Shown: positions 28,781 to 34,861 of the stretch, piece by piece
Layout of the letters: each line of letters begins with the position of its first letter
How positions within the stretch are numbered: position 1 is the stretch's first letter
IMG/VR virus record: IMGVR_UViG_3300025000_000276
Coordinates: 1-34,861 of that record
Direction: 5' to 3' (one strand)
From: a virus
DNA: 34,861 bases
The notes under the pieces: model-generated
Told to the model about the DNA's origin: nothing
The model's input: the letters and a program-made list of their open reading frames with translations, nothing else
Database searches by the model: none
Translations under genes and position numbers: made by a program

Positions 28781-29656
28781 ATGGATATTTCAAAAGCAAA
28801 CGCAATTCAGAGTTTTAAAGTTTTTAATTCAGATTGGAAATGTCGTGATTTTCAGTTTGAAGTCGGCAAATCGTATCAACACAGCGGCGTTGTTGTTGCT
28901 TGCGATTCCGGCTTTCATGCTTGCAAGAAAATTGCAGACTGCTTTTCTCATTACGACTTTAACCCTAAAAACAAGATTGCATCTGTTTTGCAATGGGGCA
29001 AAATCGACGAATCAGAATGCGATAAAGTTGCTTCTGAGTATATTGAAATAATTAAAGAAATTACATGGTCTGAAATGTTGGAATTAGCTAATACCGGGCG
29101 AGGCTGTTCAGGCCACAGGAACAGCGGCCACAGGAACAGCGGCAACAGGAACAGCGGCCACAGGAACAGCGGCAACAGGAACAGCGGCCACAGCAACAGC
29201 GGCAACAGGAACAGCGGCCACAGGAACAGCGGCCACTGGAACAGCGGCCACAGCAACAGCGGCCACAGGAACAGCGGCGACTGGAACAGCGGCTACAGGA
29301 ACAGCGGCGACTGGAACAACGGCGACTGGAACAGCGGCTATTTAAACTCAACAACACCAACAACAATCAGGGTCTTTAACAAAGATTGCGATAGAAAGCT
29401 ATGGGAAGATGCTGACAAGCCCGCTTTGCTTTATTTTGATTTAACCAAGTGGATTGATTTTGATGAAATGGATAGTGTTGAGAAAAAAGCCAATCCGGGC
29501 GCAGAAACATGTGGCGGTTATTTGAAGACACTGGATTATAAAGCAGCTTGGGCGGAATCATTCGCAAAGGCAACGCTAAAAGACATTGAATTGCTCAAAA
29601 GCCTGCCAAACTTTGATGCTGATGTGTTTTTTGAAATATCTGGAATCCGCGTATAA
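28781..29656 (+). CDS. Pentapeptide-repeat protein with DUF7666-like N-terminus (291 aa)
   Basis: The N-terminal 105 residues (KVFNSDWKCRDFQFEVGKSY, then CDSGFHACKKIADCF) match the phage DUF7666-type domain. Residues 111-190 are 16 copies of a pentapeptide GxxNS (mostly GHRNS, GNRNS, GDWNS), close to the NxGxx repeats of mycobacterial PPE-MPTR proteins (Pentapeptide_2), which may form a beta-helix. The C-terminus (LYFDLTKWIDF and on) returns to a mixed fold. The gene ends in a terminator. It could be a receptor-binding or host-interaction protein, but that is inferred. Confidence 0.7.
   Translation: MDISKANAIQSFKVFNSDWKCRDFQFEVGKSYQHSGVVVACDSGFHACKKIADCFSHYDFNPKNKIASVLQWGKIDESECDKVASEYIEIIKEITWSEMLELANTGRGCSGHRNSGHRNSGNRNSGHRNSGNRNSGHSNSGNRNSGHRNSGHWNSGHSNSGHRNSGDWNSGYRNSGDWNNGDWNSGYLNSTTPTTIRVFNKDCDRKLWEDADKPALLYFDLTKWIDFDEMDSVEKKANPGAETCGGYLKTLDYKAAWAESFAKATLKDIELLKSLPNFDADVFFEISGIRV
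29111..29350 (+). repeat. 16 x 15-bp coding repeats
   Basis: Consensus GGCCACAGGAACAGC, encoding GHRNS with variation (GNRNS, GHSNS, GHWNS, GDWNS, GYRNS, GDWNN, GYLNS). Divergence is higher at the 3' end. Copy number could change by slippage. Confidence 0.85.
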
Positions 29657-29659
29657 GAT

Positions 29660-29682
29660 AGCCGCCTTCGGGCGGTTTTTTT
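29660..29682 (+). terminator. Intrinsic terminator after the repeat protein
   Basis: CCGCC (29662-29666), UUCG loop, GGCGG (29671-29675), then TTTTTTT. A textbook UUCG-loop terminator. Confidence 0.85.
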
Positions 29683-29692
29683 GATAATTTTA

Positions 29693-29701
29693 TGGTATAA
29701 T
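29693..29701 (+). promoter_or_regulatory. Extended -10 rightward promoter
   Basis: TGG TATAAT (29693-29701), a perfect -10 with TG extension; no clear -35. It lies only 7 nt before the ATG at 29708, so transcription would start at or near that ATG. Confidence 0.55.
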
Positions 29702-29707
29702 GCGCAA

Positions 29708-29842
29708 ATGAATAAACAAGATTTAAAAGCATTTCAAAACATCGCAAAGCTGATTGCTGCCGACAAAGCATCAGCTATTGCTTTTTTAATCAGAGTTGGC
29801 ATTTTGGACGAAGATTGTAAATTAACAGAGAATTATGAATAA
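29708..29842 (+). CDS. Small protein (44 aa), possibly from leaderless mRNA
   Basis: Starts MNKQDLKAFQNIAKLIAADK, with a helical hydrophobic centre (ASAIAFLIRVGIL) and an acidic end. The upstream sequence is the promoter -10, so there is no ribosome site. Its stop overlaps the next gene by 8 bp. It may be real and leaderless, or just an upstream reading of the next gene. Confidence 0.45.
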   Translation: MNKQDLKAFQNIAKLIAADKASAIAFLIRVGILDEDCKLTENYE

Positions 29843-30896
29843 ATCCACAATCATAATCGGCGGCGCGGAAAGCGTATGGCGCGAACTAGATGCGCTGAAC
29901 CTGCCCGATGCCGATATCATCGCAATCAATGACGCTGGCTGCCATTATCCCGGCAAACTGGCAATGTGGATTACTCTGCACCCGCAAAAAATGCCAACAT
30001 GGAAGCAGCAAAGAGCCGCAAAAGGCTTTGATATGACGATGCTAGCAGTCGGGCACGTTTCGCCGGGTGAATTGCCAAAGTTTACCGATGAAGGCTCTGA
30101 CTGCTGGCGCGGCAAAGGCAAGGCTAGCGGCTCAAGCGGCTTGTTTGCGTGTCAGATTGCGCTTGCAAAGGGCTATGAGAAAATCATACTATGCGGCGTG
30201 CCAATGAATGGCGATAAGAACCTATTCAGAGGCAAGGCGTGGGCTGATTTTGTCGGCTATCGGCAAACATGGCTTGATAAACTGCATCTGATTGAAGAAA
30301 AAGTTGTTTCTCAGGGCGGCTGGACTGCTGAATTGCTCGGCACATACGAGAACCCAAGGCCGCGCAAACGCAGAGCTATTGTGCTTGGCGGCGCGCCGTC
30401 AGTGTGGTCTGATTTCGATATGCTCGAAGATATTCATGCTACGAGCGACATAATCGCCTGCAATGATGCTGGTTGGAATTACCCAGACAAGCTTAAATAC
30501 TGGGTTTCGCTGCATCCCGATTGTTTCAAAGCATGGAATTGGCTCGAAAAGCGTAAAGCAGCCGGTTATGATATGGATTTAAAAACAGTCGGTTTTACGC
30601 GAGACTTTAAGCCAGTGCCGGGCGTTGATGAGTTGCGCAGCGCGTGGGGCAGCTCAGACGGCAAAGCAAGCGGCTCAACCGGGCTATTTGCTGTTGAGAT
30701 TGCGCTTGCAAAGGGCTATGATGAAATTATTCTTTGCGGCTGCCCGCTTGAATATGTGTCAAACATGTTTAACGGCCATGATTGGCATGACTTCGGCATT
30801 TATCGACAAGCGTGGATTGATAAGTTTGACAAACTCAAAGGCAAGGTGTATTCTCAAATCGGGTGGACGAAAAGCCTGCTCGGTAGTTGGATTTAA
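29835..30896 (+). CDS. Tandem-duplicated Rossmann-like protein (353 aa), GT/MptE-like
   Basis: Two halves align along their whole length: residues about 5-170 (IIIGGAESVWRELD, IIAINDAG, WITLHP, GKASGSSGLFACQIALAKG, IILCGVP) and 180-353 (IVLGGAPSVWSDFD, IIACNDAG, WVSLHP, GKASGSTGLFAVEIALAKG, IILCGCP). Each looks like a small nucleotide-sugar-binding fold with a GG-x-x-S loop, resembling GT29-like and DUF115/MptE-like proteins. The gene at 2485-3135 has a comparable single-copy layout. Function unknown; a sugar or nucleotide transfer role is inferred. Confidence 0.65.
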   Translation: MNKSTIIIGGAESVWRELDALNLPDADIIAINDAGCHYPGKLAMWITLHPQKMPTWKQQRAAKGFDMTMLAVGHVSPGELPKFTDEGSDCWRGKGKASGSSGLFACQIALAKGYEKIILCGVPMNGDKNLFRGKAWADFVGYRQTWLDKLHLIEEKVVSQGGWTAELLGTYENPRPRKRRAIVLGGAPSVWSDFDMLEDIHATSDIIACNDAGWNYPDKLKYWVSLHPDCFKAWNWLEKRKAAGYDMDLKTVGFTRDFKPVPGVDELRSAWGSSDGKASGSTGLFAVEIALAKGYDEIILCGCPLEYVSNMFNGHDWHDFGIYRQAWIDKFDKLKGKVYSQIGWTKSLLGSWI

Positions 30897-30907
30897 AAGG
30901 GTGAATT

Positions 30908-31099
30908 ATGATTGATATGAAGATTACAACCGGCACGATTGCGGCCAACAATATCTGTGATCTAACCGCCGCGCAAATAGACAGCATTTGTATGCGCAAT
31001 AGTCCTGATTTTGCGCTATTTGATGAAGAAATGAAAGACGCTGCAAGGTTTCAGTGTAAATGTTGGTTTGAAGCGATTAGGAAGGAGTTTAACGGGTGA
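30908..31099 (+). CDS. Hypothetical protein (63 aa)
   Basis: Starts MIDMKITTGTIAANNICDLT with AAAGGG upstream. It is helical in the second half (EEMKDAARFQCKCWFEAIR). The stop overlaps the next gene (GTGA). Not recognised. Confidence 0.55.
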   Translation: MIDMKITTGTIAANNICDLTAAQIDSICMRNSPDFALFDEEMKDAARFQCKCWFEAIRKEFNG

Positions 31100-31323
31100 A
31101 CACAATATTGATATTAGGCGATATTTTCATTTTTGCATTTATGGTATTTCGTATCGGGCAAGAATACGGCGAATGGAAAACAAAAAAGCAGCACACATGC
31201 AAGAAATGCGAGCAATACTATAATCAATCAGATTGGCGCTATGTTGACGGCGCAAGCGCGCAAGTAATAGCCAGAGACGGCTATTGCAATGATTGTGCTT
31301 CTGCGATTGCGAGGCAACCGTGA
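31096..31323 (+). CDS. Membrane-anchored zinc-ribbon protein (75 aa)
   Basis: GTG start overlapping the upstream stop. Residues 3-20 (TILILGDIFIFAFMVFRI) form a transmembrane anchor. The rest is a zinc ribbon: CKKCEQ near residue 35 and CNDC near 66. An inner-membrane protein with a cytosolic metal site is likely; function unknown. Confidence 0.6.
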   Translation: MNTILILGDIFIFAFMVFRIGQEYGEWKTKKQHTCKKCEQYYNQSDWRYVDGASAQVIARDGYCNDCASAIARQP

Positions 31324-31571
31324 ATTTGTGCTATAAAATTTGGGCTTGGCTGACCGGCCAAAAGATTGTATATTTGCAAGACTTTGATGGCGAAATAACA
31401 AAAACTTTTGCAACCAAGACGCCTTTTGGTTGGGTTGCAAAGCGGCATTGGCCTGAGTCGCTTAAAAATGTTTTGCTGCTTAAAAACGGGTTGGTTGAAA
31501 ACGGTGTTTATGTAACAAAGTGGATGCCTGAAAATCCTAATGATTTTGACGATAAGGGTGACAAAAAATGA
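31320..31571 (+). CDS. Hypothetical protein (83 aa), GTG start
   Basis: The GTG at 31320 overlaps the previous stop (GTGA), so this start is better than an upstream ATG inside the neighbour. The product (MNLCYKIWAWLTGQKIVYLQ) has an aromatic, mildly hydrophobic start, then strands with KTFATKTPFGWVAKRHWP and an acidic tail. Not recognised. Confidence 0.55.
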   Translation: MNLCYKIWAWLTGQKIVYLQDFDGEITKTFATKTPFGWVAKRHWPESLKNVLLLKNGLVENGVYVTKWMPENPNDFDDKGDKK

Positions 31572-31933
31572 GAGTAGCCAACTCATACAGCAAGCGAGGC
31601 GCAAAGTTATCATTTTTAAAATCTAGCTGGGGGTGGCGCAAGATTGCATTTGCTTTTTACCCGATTACAATACCCGCCGCGCTTTCGGTAGTGCTTGTTT
31701 TTTGCCTTATTGATTGTTTGATTGATGCTTGCGGGGAATTTAAAAACAATTTTGGTTGTTTCTGGCAAGATGCGCTGCACGGTAGCAAGCCTTTTGGAAT
31801 GCGCGAAGCAATGTATGCAGGTTGGTTTATATGGAGCAAGCAGAAGGCCGCTGATTATCTGTTTGGGCTTACCGATGAAGAGTTGAAGGGCGAAGAATGG
31901 CCGGGATTGCCGCCGATGCACAAAGAAAAATAA
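31568..31933 (+). CDS. Single-pass membrane protein (121 aa)
   Basis: Basic N-terminus (SYSKRGAKLSF), then a transmembrane segment PITIPAALSVVLVFCLIDCL at about 32-51, then a soluble part with an acidic end (LTDEELKGEEWPGLPPMHKE). It overlaps the upstream gene (ATGA) and ends the rightward operon before a terminator. Could be an envelope or lysis accessory protein; no proof. Confidence 0.6.
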   Translation: MRVANSYSKRGAKLSFLKSSWGWRKIAFAFYPITIPAALSVVLVFCLIDCLIDACGEFKNNFGCFWQDALHGSKPFGMREAMYAGWFIWSKQKAADYLFGLTDEELKGEEWPGLPPMHKEK

Positions 31934-31962
31934 GAACAACTTAGTTTTAAGCTGGGTTGAGC

Positions 31963-31991
31963 GCCTCGCTAATTAGCGGGGCTTTTTTTTT
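31963..31991 (+). terminator. Rightward terminator
   Basis: GCCTCGCT (31963-31970), AATT loop, AGCGGGGC (31975-31982), one G-T pair, then nine T. It closes the rightward operon. Confidence 0.85.
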
Positions 31992-32023
31992 GCTCACCTT
32001 ATCAATGAGGCGACCAAACGGGC

Positions 32024-32046
32024 AAAGAAAAAGCCCCTTTCGGGGC
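32024..32046 (-). terminator. Leftward terminator
   Basis: Minus strand: GCCCC-GAAA-GGGGC (32033-32046), then TTTTTCTTT. It closes the leftward operon that starts at 34220-34248, so two operons converge here. Confidence 0.8.
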
Positions 32047-32051
32047 GGGTG

Positions 32052-32561
32052 TTAGGATTTGATTAGTGTTGGCTCGTTTTTATTCGGAATCCAGTAAAAT
32101 TTCGGAGTGCTTTTTGTATCGACTAGGTGTTCATTGCCTCTTAACAGTGTCATTTTGCCAAAGTGCTCATTGCCAGTTTCAAATGAACCTGCATGTTTTG
32201 CTATAAAAACAACCGCAACCCAAGCGCTATCGTCGTGATCTCTTGCAAGAACCGGCGTGTATTTCTCCGGGAATTGCGGTTCTACGTGGATTACGCCGCC
32301 GACAAGGTTTGAAGCGGGAATTGTGTTGCGATGTTCTGGCGCAATGCGATTCTCAGACGTAAAGCCGCAATCAATCCTGAGTCCTGATACTGCGTCACAC
32401 CGGAGTTCGTCCGCCGAGATTTTGTGCTCAATGCCAACAATTTCATAGTGATTTTTAGTATCAAGTAGGGCGCTGTTCAATTCTGCAAAGTTGTTTTTGC
32501 TCACGTCCACCGTGCGAAATATTGGCACATCTTCAATAGTTTTCAGAATAAATCTAATCAT
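32052..32561 (-). CDS. Hypothetical protein (169 aa)
   Basis: Starts MIRFILKTIEDVPIFRTVDV behind AGGAG. Strand-rich, with VIHVEPQFPEKYTPV, WVAVVFIAKHAG and a basic C-terminal end (PKFYWIPNKNEPTLIKS). Could be a small beta-sandwich protein. No known motif found. It is the last gene of the operon driven from 34220-34248, before the terminator at 32024. Confidence 0.6.
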   Translation of the reverse strand: MIRFILKTIEDVPIFRTVDVSKNNFAELNSALLDTKNHYEIVGIEHKISADELRCDAVSGLRIDCGFTSENRIAPEHRNTIPASNLVGGVIHVEPQFPEKYTPVLARDHDDSAWVAVVFIAKHAGSFETGNEHFGKMTLLRGNEHLVDTKSTPKFYWIPNKNEPTLIKS

Positions 32562-32571
32562 CTTTCAACTC

Positions 32572-32658
32572 CTATTTAAAAATAATCCACGCCGCGCCGA
32601 CGAACACCGCCGACACGAACATTAGAGCCAGTATGAGGTCATCGTTGTTGTTGAGCAT
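32572..32658 (-). CDS. Possible 28-aa membrane miniprotein
   Basis: MLNNNDDLILALMFVSAVFV then GAAWIIFK: a single hydrophobic helix. The start overlaps the previous gene, with no clear ribosome site. Small phage membrane proteins of this type exist, but the call rests on hydrophobicity alone. Confidence 0.45.
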   Translation of the reverse strand: MLNNNDDLILALMFVSAVFVGAAWIIFK

Positions 32659-32884
32659 CTTTTGTTACCAATATGCCGATGTTTTCTCCGATTCTGACCG
32701 GGTAAAGCGGCCTGTTTATATCGAAGCCCTTAATTTCATATTCAGCGTCATTGATGATTATGCGCTCACCAATAGCCGCTTTCATAGCCTCCCGCGTTCT
32801 TTCTGCTGTTACCGGGCTTGGTATAACAAACACCGTGCCGCGCCCGGTGATTTCGTATTGGTCTAGTGATTTTACGCTGAACAT
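32639..32884 (-). CDS. Small beta-rich protein (81 aa)
   Basis: YEITGRGTVFVIPSPVT, then AIGERIIINDAEYEIKGFDI: a beta-barrel-like pattern (ITGRGTVF and a G-x-x-V/I-x-I-x-x-x-x-Y-x-I-K-G element) that I have seen in small phage proteins resembling an EF-Tu domain 2 or similar barrel. Not named with confidence. The start overlaps the upstream stop (TAATG). Confidence 0.6.
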   Translation of the reverse strand: MFSVKSLDQYEITGRGTVFVIPSPVTAERTREAMKAAIGERIIINDAEYEIKGFDINRPLYPVRIGENIGILVTKDAQQQR

Positions 32885-33084
32885 TATTTAACGACCTCTG
32901 CAACAAATTGAACGGCGTCGATCAACCTATAAATGTTAAACACACCAATCCCGACATTAAGCAGCATAAGAAAACCGTTAAACATGGTTAAACCATAATT
33001 TTCATCGACTGCCGCCATTATAGCCAATCCCGCGCAAAGTCCAGCCGCAAACCAGTTGATACATAATACAATTATTATACCCAT
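32884..33084 (-). CDS. Two-pass membrane protein (66 aa)
   Basis: Start at 33084 behind GGGGG. Two hydrophobic segments: IIIVLCINWFAAGLCAGLAI (3-22) and MFNGFLMLLNVGIGVFNIY (34-52), separated by a short polar loop (AVDENYGLT). Ends in a charged tail. A holin-like architecture is possible, but many phage membrane proteins look like this. Confidence 0.6.
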   Translation of the reverse strand: MGIIIVLCINWFAAGLCAGLAIMAAVDENYGLTMFNGFLMLLNVGIGVFNIYRLIDAVQFVAEVVK

Positions 33085-33085
33085 G

Positions 33086-34192
33086 TCAAGCCCCCAACAC
33101 ATCAACGCTAATCACATCTCCGAAATTATCAGCCATAATCTGTTTAAGCGCGTTGGTTGCATCTTCTGCGGTTGCGTTAATATCGCAGCAAAGTTTGATT
33201 TTCGCAGTCAGAAAGAAAACCTTTGTCTGTTGCGGCTTCTCTTTCGGTGCTTCTTCCCGTTCCATTTCGGCAAGAGCAAGCTGAATGGCCTGTGCCCGGC
33301 GCTGTTCTTCTGCGTCTGTCGCACGTTTTTCAGCGGCCTCTGTTTCACGCTTTGCGGCATCAAGTTCTTCTGCCGCTTTCCGGGCTGCCGTCGCCGCTGC
33401 GTGTTCTGCTGCCAGTCTTTCATTGTCGGCGCGTGCTTCTGCATCTTTCAACGCCTTCGCCGCCGCCTCTGCTGCTTCTTTTTCTTTGCGCTCTGATTCC
33501 GCTTTCATTCGCGCTTCGATTGCCTTCTGTCGGCTGATTTCGGTATCAATCATGCGGTTGAGTTTTTCGGTGTAACTTGCCTCCGGTTCGCGCACAAAAG
33601 CCATAATTGCATCGGGATTGATTGCAGGCTCAAGCCCGGCGCGTTTGCAGATGCTTTCTAGGTTCGCTATTCGCGAATTAACGGTGTCTTGCGTGTTTTT
33701 GTCTGCCGTAACCATTTCAAGCACAGATTCAACGGCCTTCTTGCTTAGTTTCATGCCGCCGGTTAGATTACTTGAGATTGCGAGCTTGTCAATGTTTGCC
33801 GTTCTGTATTCCGGGCTGATTGCAAACGATTCGTTGAGGCGTGTAAGTTCTTCAAGCAGAAGTTTTTTGCAAAGCTCTCTTACTTTGTTCTCGTAAACTT
33901 CGGTCTGCGTGATAATCTTGGCGCGGCCATCAAGAATCAGAGTGGTCAGCTCTTTTACTTTTGCCTCAAATGCCACAACGGGCGCTTTAAACTCGGTTGC
34001 CTTGGCCTTGCGCACATCGTCAATCTGCTTTGCCAGCTTGTTGAGGTCGGTTGCCATGCGTTTTGCTTCGGCTAAGTTTTCATCTGTTACGGCTATGTCA
34101 AAGGCTTTCAGGTTCTCGACAAGCTCTGTTTTGATTTCCTCAAAGTTGCCGGTGATTGCTACGGGCGTAGCGGTGATAATCAGTTCGTTCAT
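33086..34192 (-). CDS. DUF1351-family protein (368 aa)
   Basis: The first 180 residues (MNELIITATPVAITGNFEEI, then KTELVENLKAFDIAVTDENL, DLNKLAKQIDDVRKAKATEF, NKLAISSNLTGGMKLSKKA) match DUF1351 proteins found near recombination genes (RecT/Erf) in Firmicutes and other phages. The C-terminal half is a long Ala/Glu-rich coiled coil (AAEAAAKALKDAEARADNER and on), then a short end. I start at 34192 because AGG precedes it. No recombinase gene is seen nearby in this window. Confidence 0.8.
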   Translation of the reverse strand: MNELIITATPVAITGNFEEIKTELVENLKAFDIAVTDENLAEAKRMATDLNKLAKQIDDVRKAKATEFKAPVVAFEAKVKELTTLILDGRAKIITQTEVYENKVRELCKKLLLEELTRLNESFAISPEYRTANIDKLAISSNLTGGMKLSKKAVESVLEMVTADKNTQDTVNSRIANLESICKRAGLEPAINPDAIMAFVREPEASYTEKLNRMIDTEISRQKAIEARMKAESERKEKEAAEAAAKALKDAEARADNERLAAEHAAATAARKAAEELDAAKRETEAAEKRATDAEEQRRAQAIQLALAEMEREEAPKEKPQQTKVFFLTAKIKLCCDINATAEDATNALKQIMADNFGDVISVDVLGA

Positions 34193-34219
34193 AAATACCT
34201 CATTTCGTAAAGTTAGATT

Positions 34220-34248
34220 ATTAAAACACAAATTAGGCCGGATTGCAA
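34220..34248 (-). promoter_or_regulatory. TTGCAA/TTTAAT promoter, leftward
   Basis: Minus-strand TTGCAA (34243-34248), 17 bp, TTTAAT (34220-34225), before the DUF1351 gene. It overlaps the end region of the upstream gene. Confidence 0.65.
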
Positions 34249-34251
34249 GCG

Positions 34252-34503
34252 TTATTCAAAATTATTATAGAGTTGCGCGTCATGCACGCCTTTGGTTTTG
34301 TCGAATGGCTCTCTAACGGTATTTTTGGTAATTGTGTTTGCAGTATCCATCTCAAGCACTTTGCAGCCATATTTACCACCGCGATACCATTCATAATTGA
34401 TTGCAATGTCGAAAGCCTCTTGCTTGTGCTCGATAACAGCAACAATAACGCTATGCTTTTCTTCATCGCCGTAGCGCAAAGCGTGAACTACATAAACTAT
34501 CAT
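34252..34503 (-). CDS. Hypothetical protein (83 aa)
   Basis: MIVYVVHALRYGDEEKHSVI, then strands and EAFDIAINYEWYRGGKYGC; a mixed alpha/beta protein with a GGKYG loop. The start overlaps the upstream stop (ATGA). Not recognised. Confidence 0.55.
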   Translation of the reverse strand: MIVYVVHALRYGDEEKHSVIVAVIEHKQEAFDIAINYEWYRGGKYGCKVLEMDTANTITKNTVREPFDKTKGVHDAQLYNNFE

Positions 34504-34697
34504 TTCTTTTTCTCCCAGCGTTCAAAATCCTGTATTTCAGCCGCCAGCACATTAAACGCAAAGTCAATATCTTGCGCCTTGCAATGCGCGTTGTTGATCG
34601 TATTCACCGCTCGTTCAACCTCCGGGCACTCTTTGCCCTCGGCGGCGCATCTGATAATAATTGCACGCGCGATTGTTAGTAGTTCGTCATTTGTCAT
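34500..34697 (-). CDS. Hypothetical protein (65 aa)
   Basis: Start at 34697 (MTNDELLTIARAIIIRCAAE) within the end of the previous gene. Helical throughout, with Cys in RCAAEGKEC, and a Lys-rich end. No family recognised. Confidence 0.55.
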   Translation of the reverse strand: MTNDELLTIARAIIIRCAAEGKECPEVERAVNTINNAHCKAQDIDFAFNVLAAEIQDFERWEKKK

Positions 34698-34821
34698 TTC
34701 TGAGCACCACCGACACATTTTCGCCGCCGTCCTTGATTTCCTCGGCTTCGTAGCCTTTCTCGATGTTTCGCAAGATAAATGCGCTGACAATGGCGCGGGT
34801 TCCAGTTATAAAGAGTTTCAC
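34687..34821 (-). CDS. Small protein (44 aa), GTG start
   Basis: GTG start at 34821 with GGAGG 7 nt upstream. The product starts MKLFITGTRAIVSAFILRNI and has an acidic-basic C-terminus (YEAEEIKDGGENVSVVLRND). The start overlaps the stop of a gene cut by the window edge. Not recognised. Confidence 0.6.
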   Translation of the reverse strand: MKLFITGTRAIVSAFILRNIEKGYEAEEIKDGGENVSVVLRNDK

Positions 34822-34861
34822 AGTTCGACCTCCAAGTCATGTATTAAATATTCGCCAGCAT
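34818..34861 (-). CDS. Partial gene cut by right edge (13 aa visible)
   Basis: The last 13 residues (AGEYLIHDLEVEL) end in a TGA that overlaps the GTG at 34821, the same overlap style used across the window. Too little is visible to say more. Confidence 0.4.
   Translation of the reverse strand, partial: AGEYLIHDLEVEL

Noticed and set aside
29111-29350. CRISPR-like appearance of regular repeats
   Set aside because: Units are contiguous 15-bp coding repeats with no spacers and preserve one reading frame.
28951-29366. Minus-strand open frames with Leu/Trp/Pro-rich or Cys/Arg/Ser-rich repeats
   Set aside because: They are mirror readings of the GHRNS repeat in the plus-strand gene; no ribosome site or independent support.
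1-34861. tRNA, rRNA, integrase and insertion sequence
   Set aside because: No cloverleaf-like segment, no recombinase motifs and no terminal inverted repeats with a transposase were seen by eye; a tRNAscan and IS search would be decisive.

Overview
The window is a stretch of a tailed double-stranded DNA bacteriophage genome (Caudoviricetes type), or of a prophage. The evidence is a packaging block (terminase small and large subunits, portal, Mu F-like head protein), a replication block (primase-helicase, winged-helix initiator, sliding clamp), tightly packed and overlapping small genes (mostly ATGA, TAATG or GTGA junctions), and many phage-typical small proteins (YopX, DUF1351, ribbon-helix-helix, zinc-ribbon miniproteins). 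The host cannot be fixed from the sequence. Shine-Dalgarno sites and sigma70-like promoters point to an ordinary bacterium. No integrase, tRNA, rRNA, CRISPR array or insertion sequence is visible.

Layout: (1) positions 1-21,650 are entirely leftward. Reading with transcription from right to left, they hold an excisionase-type HTH protein, a PD-(D/E)XK nuclease, a winged-helix replication initiator containing an iteron-like array, a primase-helicase, about 17 mostly small proteins (many Cys-rich), an RHH regulator, a metallophosphoesterase, a cassette of HARP-like protein, SNF2 helicase, IbrA-type PAPS-reductase-like protein and IbrB-type ParB-like protein, the DnaN clamp, an RNA ligase, a glycosyltransferase/methyltransferase group, and more small genes. 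(2) 21,650-21,775 is a divergent control region. (3) 21,775-31,933 is rightward: a duplicated-HTH protein, terminase small subunit, an intein-split terminase large subunit, portal, Mu F-like protein, then accessory genes including a pentapeptide-repeat protein and a tandem-duplicated Rossmann-like protein. Two convergent terminators close it near 31,963-32,046. (4) 32,052-34,861 is leftward again, with a DUF1351 protein and small genes, and runs off the right edge.

How it works together: a near-consensus divergent promoter pair separates leftward replication and accessory genes from rightward packaging genes. At least nine leftward sub-operons have a nearly uniform promoter, TTGCAA, exactly 17 bp, then a TAnnaT-like -10 (one is TTTAAT), which suggests coordinated early expression. 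The major capsid and tail genes are not in the window, so the morphogenesis genes are split or continue outside it.

The observations most worth following are: the IbrB/IbrA/SNF2/HARP-like cassette; a 12-bp motif shared by the iteron array and the RHH gene's promoter; the intein in the terminase Walker A loop with a degenerate homing-endonuclease motif; the uniform TTGCAA promoter set; and a three-copy intergenic hairpin around the RNA ligase and clamp genes. All family assignments come from reading motifs by eye; no database search was run.
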